Of a DNA stretch of 64,000 nt, positions 55,667 to 64,000 are shown in pieces. The notes beneath the pieces are model-generated. The model ran no database searches. It was given only the letters and a program-made list of their open reading frames with translations, and was not told the origin of the DNA. The stretch's first letter is position 1. Each line of letters starts with the position of its first letter. Source of the stretch: Leguminivora glycinivorella (lineage: Eukaryota > Arthropoda > Insecta > Lepidoptera > Tortricidae); NCBI RefSeq assembly GCF_023078275.1, contig NC_062971.1:5766001-5830000 (forward strand). Direction: 5' to 3'. The position numbers and the translations under genes were made by a program.

Positions 55667-55845
55667 TCCATACTAATATTATAAATGGGAAAGTGTGTGT
55701 GTCTGTTTGTTTGTCCGTCTTTCACGGCAAAACGGAGCGACCAATTGACGTGATTTTTTAAGTGGAGATAGTTGAAGGGATGGAAAGTGACATAGGCTAC
55801 TTTTTGTCTCTTTCTAACGCGAGCGAAGCCGCGGGCAAAAGCTAG
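55667..55845 (+). mobile_element. Non-autonomous Helitron (Lep1-like), copy 4
   Basis: A, then TCCATACTAATATTATAAAT; GCGAGCGAAGCCGCGGGCAA AAGCTAG then T. 179 bp, nearly identical to 48517-48695. Confidence 0.9.
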
Positions 55846-55869
55846 TATGTATATATTTGTATATTGTAA

Positions 55870-55975
55870 GAACAGCCGGCCTAGCAGAATGACAATCGTT
55901 GACGCTAGACGCTGATCGAAAAACACTCAGGCTCTGTCGCGCCAATATAGAAGAGCGATAGAGATAAAGCGCTAT
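55870..55975. mobile_element. GCCGAATG-family MITE fragment
   Basis: GCCTAGCAGAATGACAATCG, TAGACGCTGATCG and CTCTGTCGCGCCAATATAGA match the middle of 49845-50225 in reverse. Ends are missing. Confidence 0.5.
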
Positions 55976-56139
55976 AAAGTTAAAAGTCCTTTGCTGGCGA
56001 ATATATCCACTAACATCAACTCTTATAAAAAAAAGTTAGTTAAACGGGAATTTTAATAGCCATAATTAAGTACTTTTAATACTTTTGCATGTTAAATTCT
56101 ATCTTGTTATTTAATGCATGTTAATTATAAGATATAATG

Positions 56140-56335
56140 TTTTGAAAAGAAGTGGCCCGCCGAGTTTCTTGCCGGTCCGAGAGTGGATACCCCCCTCCAA
56201 CTGAGGGGGGACTGAAATCTTCTCGAGGTTGAGGCGTAGGGTTAGAGCCGGCGTAGCTTTATTTGACGTTCATATGCACATTGTAATATGCCTACTTGAA
56301 AAATAAATATTTCATTTTCATTTTCATTTCATTTC
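56140..56335 (+). mobile_element. LINE 3' UTR with CATTT tail
   Basis: AGTGGCCCGCCGAGTTTCTT GCCGGTCC, AGCCGGCGTAGCTTTATTTG ACGTTCATA, CTACTTGAAAAATAAATATT and then (CATTT)n. I recognise this as a lepidopteran LINE 3' UTR (GAGTTTCTTGC block, AATAAA, pentamer tail); the clade is not assigned. Confidence 0.65.
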
Positions 56336-57239
56336 CTAAGCATAATGACCCGGCCTGTACCTGCACAACAGACTGAGCGAGCCTATTTACTTACATACAA
56401 ACCCAAGTTTTTGTGTTACAAAAATTTCAATCAAGTGATTCAATTTGCACTGTGTTTTTAAAACTCGTATACATTTACAACCTCTAAAAGCGTTAAATAT
56501 TAAATTTATTTTTATGTGTAGGTATGCATATTACTTATTACATAGTATGTTATAGTTGACACCATTTAGCACGTTCATTTTATTTCTAATTAAAGGCTTA
56601 TTTACACGATGCGGGAACTGGCTGGTTCATTACATTGCAGTATTTGATTAGTGTGCTGGAATTGTAAATAAAAACGCATGCGACTTCGCACATTGTCTAA
56701 ATGAGTCTTAACGGTTGTGTAAAAAAATATTTTCCGGGTTTATTACTGTTATATCCATATCAAGATAATGAGGCTTACAGTCAATACACAGACTACAATA
56801 TCGATTGAATTTCGTTTGCGAAGCTCGGTTGATCATATAACAACCTAAACCAAGGCCTCGAGTTAAAATACTTTAAATTACACACCGTGACAGACGCGAC
56901 ATGTCGAATGACAAACTAGTTTGATTTATACGTCCATTGTGAGGTTTAATGGTAGAATAAGGTCAGCGATGGTATAGGACCTGCAATTATGCTCCTCTAT
57001 AAACATGAGCCCGTGGAAAAACTTGCGCAATTTATATCTTGTTTATTCCCTTATGGATATTCTTTCGACACTTTCGATTAATAATTTTATGCGGACATGG
57101 CTATTAAATGTAAATGTTGATATCAAGATTTATTGAATGGCTGTTTAAAATTCCATTGACTTCACTTTTATTATAGTTTACATTGGGGTAATTTTGAAGG
57201 TCGTTTAATGACAAATTGATAGATCTTTAAATGTAATTA
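56336..57239. other. No gene or recognisable repeat
   Basis: AT-rich spacer; nothing supported. Confidence 0.45.
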
Positions 57240-57326
57240 ATAATAATTCATATTTTATACACCGACTTGTAACAATTGTTTTTATACACCGACTTGTAAC
57301 AAATAAATTTCATTTCATTTCATTTC
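57240..57326 (+). mobile_element. LINE tail fragment with CATTT repeats
   Basis: TATACACCGACTTGTAACAA occurs twice in tandem, then AAATTTCATTTCATTTCATT. Similar pentamer tail to 56140-56335; probably the extreme 3' end of another insertion. Confidence 0.5.
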
Positions 57327-57460
57327 GAAACTCACATAGAAATCACCATTATTTCCATCATGTTAAGATTCCCCTTTCGAAATTACCCGAGAATTTCTGT
57401 GCTTCGAAATTACCCCAATGCCCCCTTAAAGAAATAGCTATTGTAAAAATCTACAGTAAT

Positions 57461-57735
57461 AGACGACCGGTCTGGCTCAGTCGGTAGTGACCCTGCCTGC
57501 TCAGCCGCGGTCCTGGGTTCGAATCACAGTAAGGGCATTTATTTGTGTGATGATGAGCACAGATATTTGTTCCTGAGTCATGGATGTTTTCTATGTATAT
57601 AAGTATGTATTTATCAATTTAAGTATGTACGAGTATATCGTCGCCTAGCACCCATAGTAAAAGCTTTGCTTAGTTTGGGGCTAAGTTGATCTGTGTAAGG
57701 TGTCCCCCAATATTTATTTATTATTATTTATTTAT
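57461..57735 (+). mobile_element. tRNA-derived SINE, copy 3
   Basis: GACGACCGGTCTGGCTCAGT, A box TGGCTCAGTCGG, B box GGTTCGAATCA (last base changed), body as in copies 1 and 2, tail TATTTATTTATTATTATTTA. Confidence 0.9.
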
Positions 57736-59441
57736 ATCAGTATGCTAACAGCTTGACGTGCAACAGTGTTAGCTTTTAAAAACGCTATTTCTATAAAGCC
57801 CACCTAACAGTACCTACGATTTGATTGGAAATTCGCAGTTATTCCCTTTACACCCGTCAGAAAAAAATCCACGACAGCTTGTGTCCAATGAGAGCCAGGA
57901 TGGCTCACTAAAACTACTAAAAATCCGCCACCAGCTGAAATGGTACTGAAAATAACCAACATCCTAAAAACAAACGAACTCTGGTGAAGCCCAATATAAT
58001 ACTGGATACCTTTTTTCTAACGGGAAGGCTTTTTAGATGCACTTAGACTTGACTGATACAAGGTTTTGTTACTAAACCACCTAAGCACTTATTTAACTTA
58101 AGAAGTAAGTAATTTCAAGTTCTCTCATACCGCCTTTCTAATTTCTTTGATGTTAATTATTCACTCATTTTAATCTAATTGTCTGTAACTCAGAAATACT
58201 ACTAATCAAGAACGATTTAATACTAGACTGACAAAGCCCATACAAAAATGCGTACCCCTGAAATGTATGGTCCTTTAAGGCTTTAAAATAGATGGCGCTG
58301 TTTCGCAGTCTGGGAGTGGCCAAATCATATTATCCCCAAATATTTTTGCTTGTTTTTATTTTTTTAAGAACTACATATTTCTTTATTTTAAAATCATGAT
58401 ATCACGTCAATACACATTTTGAAAAAGATAAATTTGTAGGCATCATCAGTGTAGTTATGATAGTATTTAATAGGTGGCGCTAAAAAATCGAGGTACGATT
58501 TTTAGTATGAAGTATGTAAATCCTATATAAATAAACCTTGCTGCTAATTAAGCTATGACATGGATGTTGATAGACACGGCCGTAGATACTTTCTAGAACT
58601 GCACCTAAGCCAGGTTTTCACCACTTTCCCTTGGCGCTAAAGGCCCGGATGCACTTACATGCAGCTTATGCCAAGCATTTCCTTCACCTTTACTCACGGA
58701 ATTAGATTTAGATAGAAGAAACAAGTCCATCTATTTGTATGGCGGCCGAGCGTGTAAGATTTTGTACTGAACTTGTTTCTTGCCTCTGATTTTAAGTATG
58801 TCTCACACACTTGAGTATTCATAATTTGTGTGCTGTTGAAATGAAATATCACGTCACGAGGCATTTTTTATGTTTTTGTTGACTTCAACTTACAAAAATT
58901 GACGCCCGAAAGCTGCAAGCTGCGATTAAAGACGGACAACTCAGTGGATTTTACCGAGTTCATTTGGCACGCTAAGTAGATAATTTTTGCTTGATCTATG
59001 GTATAAATGGCATCTGTGCCTATACTGAATCAAGACATCTATGACCTAGGTTTACAAATATATTAAACCGACCTAAGGATATTTTTATAGTGGTTTGTTT
59101 AAGGCGAATTGCTTGGTCAGTAATCAGATCAGAGGATTGAATTTGCCGGTCGTTAAAAGAAGCACTAACAAAGTCCATACTAATTAAGTATTCCATAAAA
59201 TTAACGGAGGAAACTGTAGAATAATAATTGAAAATGTTGATGGTTAAATAACGACGTGTCGGGTAAATTAGACTAGCTAAAATAACAGTACTTTAATTAT
59301 TAAATTAATTGCAAACTTACAAGTAATTCAACGTGGGAGAACTTTATTAACGCTCTCCCATTCAATTGAAATTTGACTTGTTTTTACTTGCATTTTGCTA
59401 CTGTTGAATTGTTGATACCTTCACAAACAAAACAGCTACAG
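57736..59441. other. No convincing gene
   Basis: AT-rich, probably intronic or upstream DNA of the F-box gene. 58230-58510 contains repeat-like AATGCGTACCCCTGAAATGT and GATGGCGCTG words common in Lepidoptera. No exon with splice sites was identified. Confidence 0.4.
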
Positions 59442-59575
59442 CCAATCATCACCATCATGCCTTTTATCGCCCACTGCTGAGCGTAGGCCTCTCTTCTAGT
59501 ACGCCACTTGTCCCGGTACCGAGCTAGTCTCATCCAGCTGTGACCAGCAACCTTCCGCAAATGCAGCTGACTACT
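59442..59575 (-). mobile_element. RTE-type LINE C-terminal fragment
   Basis: Minus strand frame: VAGHSWMRLARYRDKWRTRR then EAYAQQWAIKGM, ending in an ATGATGGTGATGATT tail. Same terminus as 4470-4612. Confidence 0.7.
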
Positions 59576-59682
59576 AGCTGTTTATATCACAGAAACACTG
59601 GCTCTGGTTTTGGCGTCAAGGCCATTCAGTGCGTTATTTGGCAGCCAGCACTGGTTTGTCTGAGCTAAGAAATGTCAGACTA

Positions 59683-59795
59683 GGCTCAGTTGCTTTAATC
59701 CGTCCGTTATTGAATTTGGCGGTCCCAAAATGTTTGTATGGGAATCTCCATAAACTTCTGTTGCGTGAGTTTGATGTATCTGTTGGTAATGCTCT
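59683..59795. mobile_element. Diverged MITE remnant
   Basis: GGCTCAGTTGCTTTAATCCG, TTTGTATGGGAATCTCCATA and TTCTGTTGCGTGAGT parallel the nested element at 1186-1312. It lies just before the acceptor of coding exon 1, so it is part of the upstream intron. Confidence 0.4.
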
Positions 59796-59826
59796 AAGTC
59801 TTCTCATTTATTTCCAGGGTCTCACG

Positions 59827-60036
59827 ATGTCCAGCTGCTCTGGGCCCGGCGTGTGCGGCGGCGCGCGCCGGCGTCCCCCGCCGCCGCCCGAGCCGGCCCT
59901 GTCTCTCGCCGCCGACCTGAGTGAACTGAGCTTAGACCAGGGCTACCACACGTTGGCTGACTGTGGACCGCCCAGGAGAAGACGGGATAACACCCTCAGC
60001 GATGCTATTTGGTTGAAGATATTGTCACATTTGGAG
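59827..60036 (+). CDS. Coding exon 1 (start codon, N-terminus, first half of F-box)
   Basis: The acceptor TTTATTTCCAG ends at 59817; the ATG follows nine bases later in CTCACGATG, so the start lies inside an internal exon and a 5' untranslated exon must exist upstream. Seventy codons end in LKILSHLE, followed by GTGAGT. This start is preferred because the frame upstream of the acceptor is intronic and because GC content rises sharply here. The longer frame from 59629 reads through the intron. Confidence 0.8.
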
Positions 60037-62547
60037 GTGAGTTTTCATATGACTTTTCTTTAACTGCTGGCTTCAACTTGAAGACCAGGGCTGTGTAGAC
60101 ACTTCCAAGGGGAATACTATTGGTGCCGGCGGTTGCTGCCGCCTGAGCCAGCCCTGTCTTTCACCGCCGATCTGAGTGAACTGAGCTTAGATCAGGACTA
60201 CAACACGTTTGTTAATTGTGGACCGCCCAGGAGAAGAAGGGATAACACTCTCTGTAAAATTGGACCTGAAGTTTTTATGTGGCATTTCCCTAGCTTCTAC
60301 TAGTAGCTTCGAAGACTCATGTTTACTGTGAGACTGTGTATCGCCAAGAGGAACTGTAGGTTGTCTAGATGTGTATACTATTCCTAAATTCGCATGCCCA
60401 AAACTTCATACAGTCTCTCTTAATTACATACAAGGTGCTCGCGAGGAACCCGCATAACTTGAACCACGCGTTTCTGAGGCCAAAAGAAAGAAAAATGTTA
60501 TATGAATTTGTAAATGCAGGTTTTTTTAATCATACATATATGGTATGAGTTCGTTGTATAAAGTACAAGGTGTGACCCCGGAAGATAGTAGGCCGGTAGG
60601 CTGGTATAAAAATAACAGCGTACATAAAGGGGATATAGAGCTAAAAGCTAGACTACAGGGGTTTTACAGATAACGAAGTACAGAGTGATGCATACCTAAA
60701 TAATGCTTTCATGCTATTGTATTTTTTTGGATATATATGTAACATGTATTCATCAATCATCATGCTATTTCAATCCACCCCAGTACTTTTTGTACTGAGA
60801 CAGACTGAAATGGCATAATCCGCTCGCACGTTTTCGCGAATATTCGTGCATGACAGTACAGCTGGTCACAGGTCACCAAATGAAAAAAAATGAAATTGGA
60901 AAATCCTTCGTATTTCTACGAAGTATTGAAGTGGAAGCTTTTACAATGAACTTCAAAGTTAAATACAACTGATCTCAGTATTTGTATTCTTTGTTTTCTA
61001 CGAGATATTGCTGTTGATATAGAGATATATATTAAAATATTTAATGCCTCTTAACACAAGTATTATATTCTACCTATAAATATATTCTCATTTGTATTGT
61101 GTAAACTATTATATTCTACCTAAAACGTTAATACGATATATCTCATTTGTATTAGGTATGTAAACTGTTGTGAATTGAATAAAAAAAATATTTTTACAGC
61201 TTATCACGTATTAGTATGAATTATTAAATGACTATGAACAGATTATAAAACTCCACTAATACATAATTTTCCCGCCGACGACATTATCCTTTGTCAATGG
61301 TCACTTTATTGTGACATGAGTATGATTTTTTTTAGACGAAATGTTAAGAAAATGTCCAGTAATTTATGGAAATTATGAGAATACATTATCACGTGTTTTG
61401 CAAACTGTCACTGCTCATTATTTACTTTGAATACTATTTTTAATTAAATAAGCAGTGGTTTATTTAATGTCATGCTTAATGTCATTTGGGAAATTTTACC
61501 TCCTTCAATACTATTCCATAGTTTGCAATGATACCGCCTACCAATACTATGGATTAATCAACCATCACCACATTTCAGGTGTCAGACCTCTGCCGCATGT
61601 CTCGCGTGTGTCGACGCTGGGCGCGACTGATATCGCGTCTGACTGCCAGGCCCGAGGTTTGGAAGAAGATCCGAGCGGCCGGGCCGTTGGAAGTGGCAGC
61701 CCGATGCGCAGGGGCGAGGGCGGGCCCTTGCGTTAATGGAGTCAGGGAATGGCGGGCGAAGAATTCTGTGGTAAGTCTGGATAGTTGAAGATTAATCAGG
61801 TCTGATGTGTGTAAGAAGATCAGAGCTGCCGGGCCGCTTGAGGTGGCAGCTAGGTGCCCGGGGCGAGGGCAGGACCTTCAATCAATCAATTGATCAATTG
61901 GAGTCAGGGAATGGCGGGCGACGAATTCTGTGGTAAGTATGTGTGAGACAGCTGATCAGGTCTGATGTTTGAAAGACCAGAGCGGCGGCGGAGAGGGAAG
62001 GTCGATACTGGGTGCGGCTGATAGCGCGTCTGGCTTCTAGGCCCGAGGTTTGGAAGCAGATCCGAGCGGCCGGGCCATTGGAGTGCTTGGAGGTGGCAGC
62101 TCGATGCGCAGGGGTGCGGGCAGGACCTTGCGTCAATGGAGTCAGGTAATGGAGACAGATGATCAGGTCTGATGTTTGATAGAAAACCAGATCAGCGGAG
62201 AGGAAGGGTTGACCTTGGGGCTACTGAACTCGCGCCTGACTGGGCCACTTGAGGTGGCAGCTTGAGGTTGCCTGGTTGAGGGTGAAAAACTTCAGAGTTA
62301 CTAAGCCTTTGGAAATCGCTGCGCCCTTTGTATGACCTTCACTACTTAGTATTTCTTCTCTTTATCTTTGTAAGATCTCTTGTAATCAATTATTCTTTGC
62401 AGGTGACCGCCGCAGGTGCACAGCTCCTAGCCGCGACGTTCAGAAACCTGACGCATCTAGCGGTGACCGGCTCGAGTAGTATGGATGCGCGTGCGCTGGC
62501 GCCGCTCATCACCGACCTGGTCGACTTGAGGCATATCGACCTTACCG
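59827..62547 (+). CDS. F-box/LRR protein gene, 5' part (three exons)
   Basis: Joined exons 59827-60036, 61579-61770 and 62403-62547 give 182 codons plus one base, continuing past the window. The F-box spans about residues 55-98 (NTLSDAIWLKILSHLE joined to VSDLCRMSRVCRRWARL and ending PEVWKKI). The leucine-rich repeats start in exon 3 (NLTHLAVTG, DLRHIDLT). F-box proteins bind Skp1 through this motif and present substrates, recognised by the repeats, to an SCF ubiquitin ligase. The N-terminus (residues 1-54) is Arg/Pro-rich and probably disordered. A stretch of about 30 residues after WKKI (RAAGPLEVAARCAGARAGPC) is an unusual Ala/Arg-rich linker. The exact family member is not recognised, so no symbol is given. 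Every exon is followed by decayed copies of itself. Confidence 0.8.
60116..60257 (+). pseudogene. Decayed partial copy of exon 1
   Basis: It repeats exon 1 from the Pro-rich segment to DNTL. In frame it reads LLPPEPALSFTADLSELSLD, then QDYNTFVNCGPPRRRRDNTL and CKIG. About 45 codons stay open and several changes alter residues (LAADLS to FTADLS, GYHTLADC to DYNTFVNC). Similarity stops exactly where the F-box begins, and no strong donor follows (CTCTGTAAAA is a weak one). It starts 80 bp after the end of exon 1. Confidence 0.75.
60258..61578 (+). other. Intron 1, remainder
   Basis: AT-rich intron. 60777-60915 has a loose MITE-like inverted pattern (CAGTACTTTTTGTACTGAG and TTCGTATTTCTACGAAGT hairpins). 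61060-61165 contains repeated TATTATATTCTACCTA units. No further exon. Confidence 0.5.
61579..61770 (+). CDS. Coding exon 2 (second half of F-box and linker)
   Basis: Acceptor CACATTTCAG at 61569-61578, donor GTAAGT at 61771; 64 codons in phase 0. VSDLCRMSRVCRRWARL completes the F-box, with the conserved Cys-Arg-Arg-Trp, and PEVWKKI follows. The C-terminal half (PLEVAARCAGARAGPCVNGV) is Ala/Arg-rich. Confidence 0.8.
61795..62300 (+). pseudogene. Three tandem decayed copies of exon 2
   Basis: Units begin at about 61795, 61955 and 62162, each with ATCAGGTCTGATGT. Unit a (to 61941) keeps GGAGTCAGGGAATGGCGGGC and the donor TCTGTGGTAAGTATG but lacks the first half and has a small AATCAATCAATTGATC insertion. 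Unit b (to about 62152) is longest: it is in frame as YWVRLIARLASRPEVWKQIR then AAGPLECLEVAARCAGVRAG PCVNGVR, ending at a possible donor CAGGTAATGG. Unit c is short and shattered. The minus-strand frame here is a shadow. Confidence 0.8.
62403..62547 (+). CDS. Coding exon 3 (first leucine-rich repeats)
   Basis: Acceptor TTCTTTGCAG ends at 62402 and donor GTAAAT at 62548; 48 codons plus one base (phase 1). Two repeat cores are visible: FRNLTHLAVTG and LVDLRHIDLT. The frame joins exon 2 without a break. Confidence 0.8.
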
Positions 62548-62558
62548 GTAAATCTTTC

Positions 62559-62652
62559 TTTATTTAACGCAGTCACCAACTCGAGTAGTATTGACTCGTG
62601 GGCGTTGGCGCCCTCATTACCGACTTAGTGGACTTGAGGCATATCGACCTTA
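62559..62652 (+). pseudogene. Decayed partial copy of exon 3
   Basis: AACTCGAGTAGTATTGACTC, GGGCGTTGGCGCC and TGGACTTGAGGCATATCGAC repeat the second half of exon 3. A one-base deletion (GCGCCCTC against GCGCCGCTC) breaks the frame, and the donor GGTAAAT has become TATTTTT. It begins about 12 bp after the real exon. Confidence 0.8.
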
Positions 62653-63247
62653 CTATTTTTTTTTCACTTGGCTGGCAGGTCGATTCAAAATCAGTCTTGG
62701 CCTTCCCCACACTATCACTATACTCGGGCCACAGAGCGAATCACGCCAGCTTTTGCTTACGCAGAGTTCATTTTTGATGATATTAGGAGGGTAAAACAAA
62801 TTTAATTACTTACGTGTTACGTCAACACGTAATTGAATGCATTTTAGACAAGATGTACCTAAAGTAGATCTCATGGAATTATAGTTATTTTTTACGTGGC
62901 GTGAAATTCTTGTTCGTTTCGACCATTAGGAAAGGTATATCATATAAATATTTTTTTCTGACTGAAATAAAATCCGGCATTGTAAATTCGATGCTACGCG
63001 CTACCTACATGTAAGAAATCATGTGCACCTGTCTTAAGTTTCTGTGTCAGGATATTGAAATAAGTACCGCTTGCTTCCCATCTAAAAAAGCCATTGAAGA
63101 TAAGTACAGCGTGTTTCAAAAAGCAACAGACTAGACTATCGAGAAATATTAGTGGTACCTCCAAGTGGCAGTGCGTTGGCAAGGTAATTGCCCACATGCT
63201 AATCGTGTACTTAAGTCAAGTACTCAGTCATTACAGAACAGGACACT
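62653..63247 (+). other. Intron 3, left part
   Basis: No exon found. 62665-62760 (TTGGCTGGCAGGTCGATTCA, GGCCTTCCCCACACTATCAC) looks like an interspersed repeat. TTACGTGTTACGTCAACACG is a small hairpin at 62808. Confidence 0.4.
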
Positions 63248-63390
63248 CAGGGTACGCAGCCAAATGCACAAACTCTCACTATAATATCTGTTTCATAGCT
63301 ATCTATCTCTATCGCTCTTGCGCGACAGAGTCTGCATTTTTGTCGGCGTCTTGCGTCGACGATTGCCGTTCGGCTACGCCGACTGGGCGT
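63248..63390. mobile_element. GCCGAATG-family MITE copy in intron 3
   Basis: GGTACGCAGCCAAATGCACA at the left; TCTATCGCTCTTGCGCGACA, GCGTCTTGCGTCGACGATTG and CCGTTCGGCTACGCCGACTG at the right. Inverted CGTAGCCGAA-type ends. Confidence 0.6.
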
Positions 63391-63784
63391 CCCTTTATAT
63401 TTATTTTGCTGACCATAATTGCTGTATAGACAGCATCTTAGTGAACCTCGGTTACCACTTGGGACGTGACAAGCGTATTAGTGTATAAAAGGTATGTAAT
63501 AGCATCCGTGTTATTTGTTATAGTACAAATATAAGCAACAGTATTCTGACTCACCAATTAAAAAAAAAAAAAACTAAAAGGGTGTATTATGAAGAAATAA
63601 TTTGTTCCTTTGCTTTCGAAACAGTGAAACAAGAGACTTTGACTTTGAATCCTTGTACAATGTACAGCCTTTAAAAAGTGTAGAACTCAAGAAGTGGCAA
63701 CACATTTGAAGTTTTGAAGTACCATTATCCATTATTATTGCTTTACAGTATAATCACAATCATACATGTGTAATAATATATTTT
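63391..63784 (+). other. Intron 3, right part
   Basis: AT-rich with an A12 run at 63560; nothing supported. Confidence 0.45.
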
Positions 63785-64000
63785 TCCCCTCACTAGCTCG
63801 GAAACACCTGTTTTGTGCTTCAATACCAGCGGGTAAAAACGCATTTTATCCACTAGTGGGTAAAGTAATTTGACCTTGAATAAAGTCAAATTAACTGCTT
63901 TAAAATTGATAAAAGTAGGTGAATCTAGTAATAAAGATAATTTACCACCTGTAAAACTACTGGAAGTAGTAATAAACGCATTTTTGCGATGTAAAACTCG
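63785..64000 (-). repeat. Interspersed repeat family C, copy 4, cut by window end
   Basis: Complement of the family's right end: TCCCCTCACTAGCTCGGAAA, TTTATCCACTAGTGGGTAAA and AATTTACCACCTGTAAAACT. It continues beyond the window. Confidence 0.8.

Noticed and set aside
59629..60063. 144-codon open frame covering exon 1
   Set aside because: It reads through the intron 5' of an acceptor at 59817 and past the donor at 60036; only 59827-60036 has coding character.
1..64000. A novel defence system, operon or gene cluster
   Set aside because: There is no cluster of genes of any kind; the window is repeat-rich insect DNA with one multi-exon gene at its right end.

Overview
ORGANISM. The window is AT-rich eukaryotic DNA, almost certainly from a moth or butterfly. 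It holds tRNA-headed SINEs with TATTTATTTA tails, Lep1-like non-autonomous Helitrons (TCCATACTAATATTATAAA at the 5' end, CTAG at the 3' end), repeats carrying CTGT microsatellites next to CCCCCGACGCAAAAACGACG, LINE 3' ends with (TGTA)n tails, and many TA-flanked snap-back MITEs. I recognise these types from lepidopteran genomes. Nothing bacterial or viral was seen, and there is no CRISPR array and no rRNA. LAYOUT. Positions 1-59,800 are intergenic or intronic DNA built mostly from layered mobile-element debris. The clearest non-repeat signals there are a CpG-rich, GAGA-containing block with an initiator near 38,119 (candidate promoter), a 30-nt segment at 22,331-22,360 with textbook branch point, acceptor and donor (candidate microexon), and a short GC-rich minus-strand block ending in a consensus donor at 47,744 (candidate first exon). 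The right end (59,818-62,547) carries the only convincing protein gene: the first three coding exons of an F-box/leucine-rich-repeat protein on the plus strand. Its F-box is split across exons 1 and 2 and its leucine-rich repeats begin in exon 3; the rest lies beyond the window. MOST UNUSUAL POINT. Each of the three exons is followed within about 10-400 bases by one or more decayed partial copies of itself: one copy of exon 1, three of exon 2 in a tandem array led by a shared motif, one of exon 3. Some copies keep the reading frame or a splice donor. This is either a real pattern of repeated local exon duplication or an assembly artefact. REPEATS. At least five multi-copy families of 230-530 bp recur, along with many one-off MITEs. 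There are also several foldbacks: 737-1388 with a 10-bp target duplication and a nested element, 12,350-13,466, the inverted pair 17,471-18,768, and the very young-looking palindrome 20,187-20,393. Tandem arrays include ten 20-bp units at 2301-2500 and a roughly 120-bp satellite carried inside a transposable element at two loci. About eight LINE fragments end in recognisable C-terminal peptides, but no intact reverse transcriptase is present. LIMITS. All calls come from reading the sequence without database searches. Family names are by resemblance, and repeat boundaries are accurate to a few bases only where termini or target duplications are stated.
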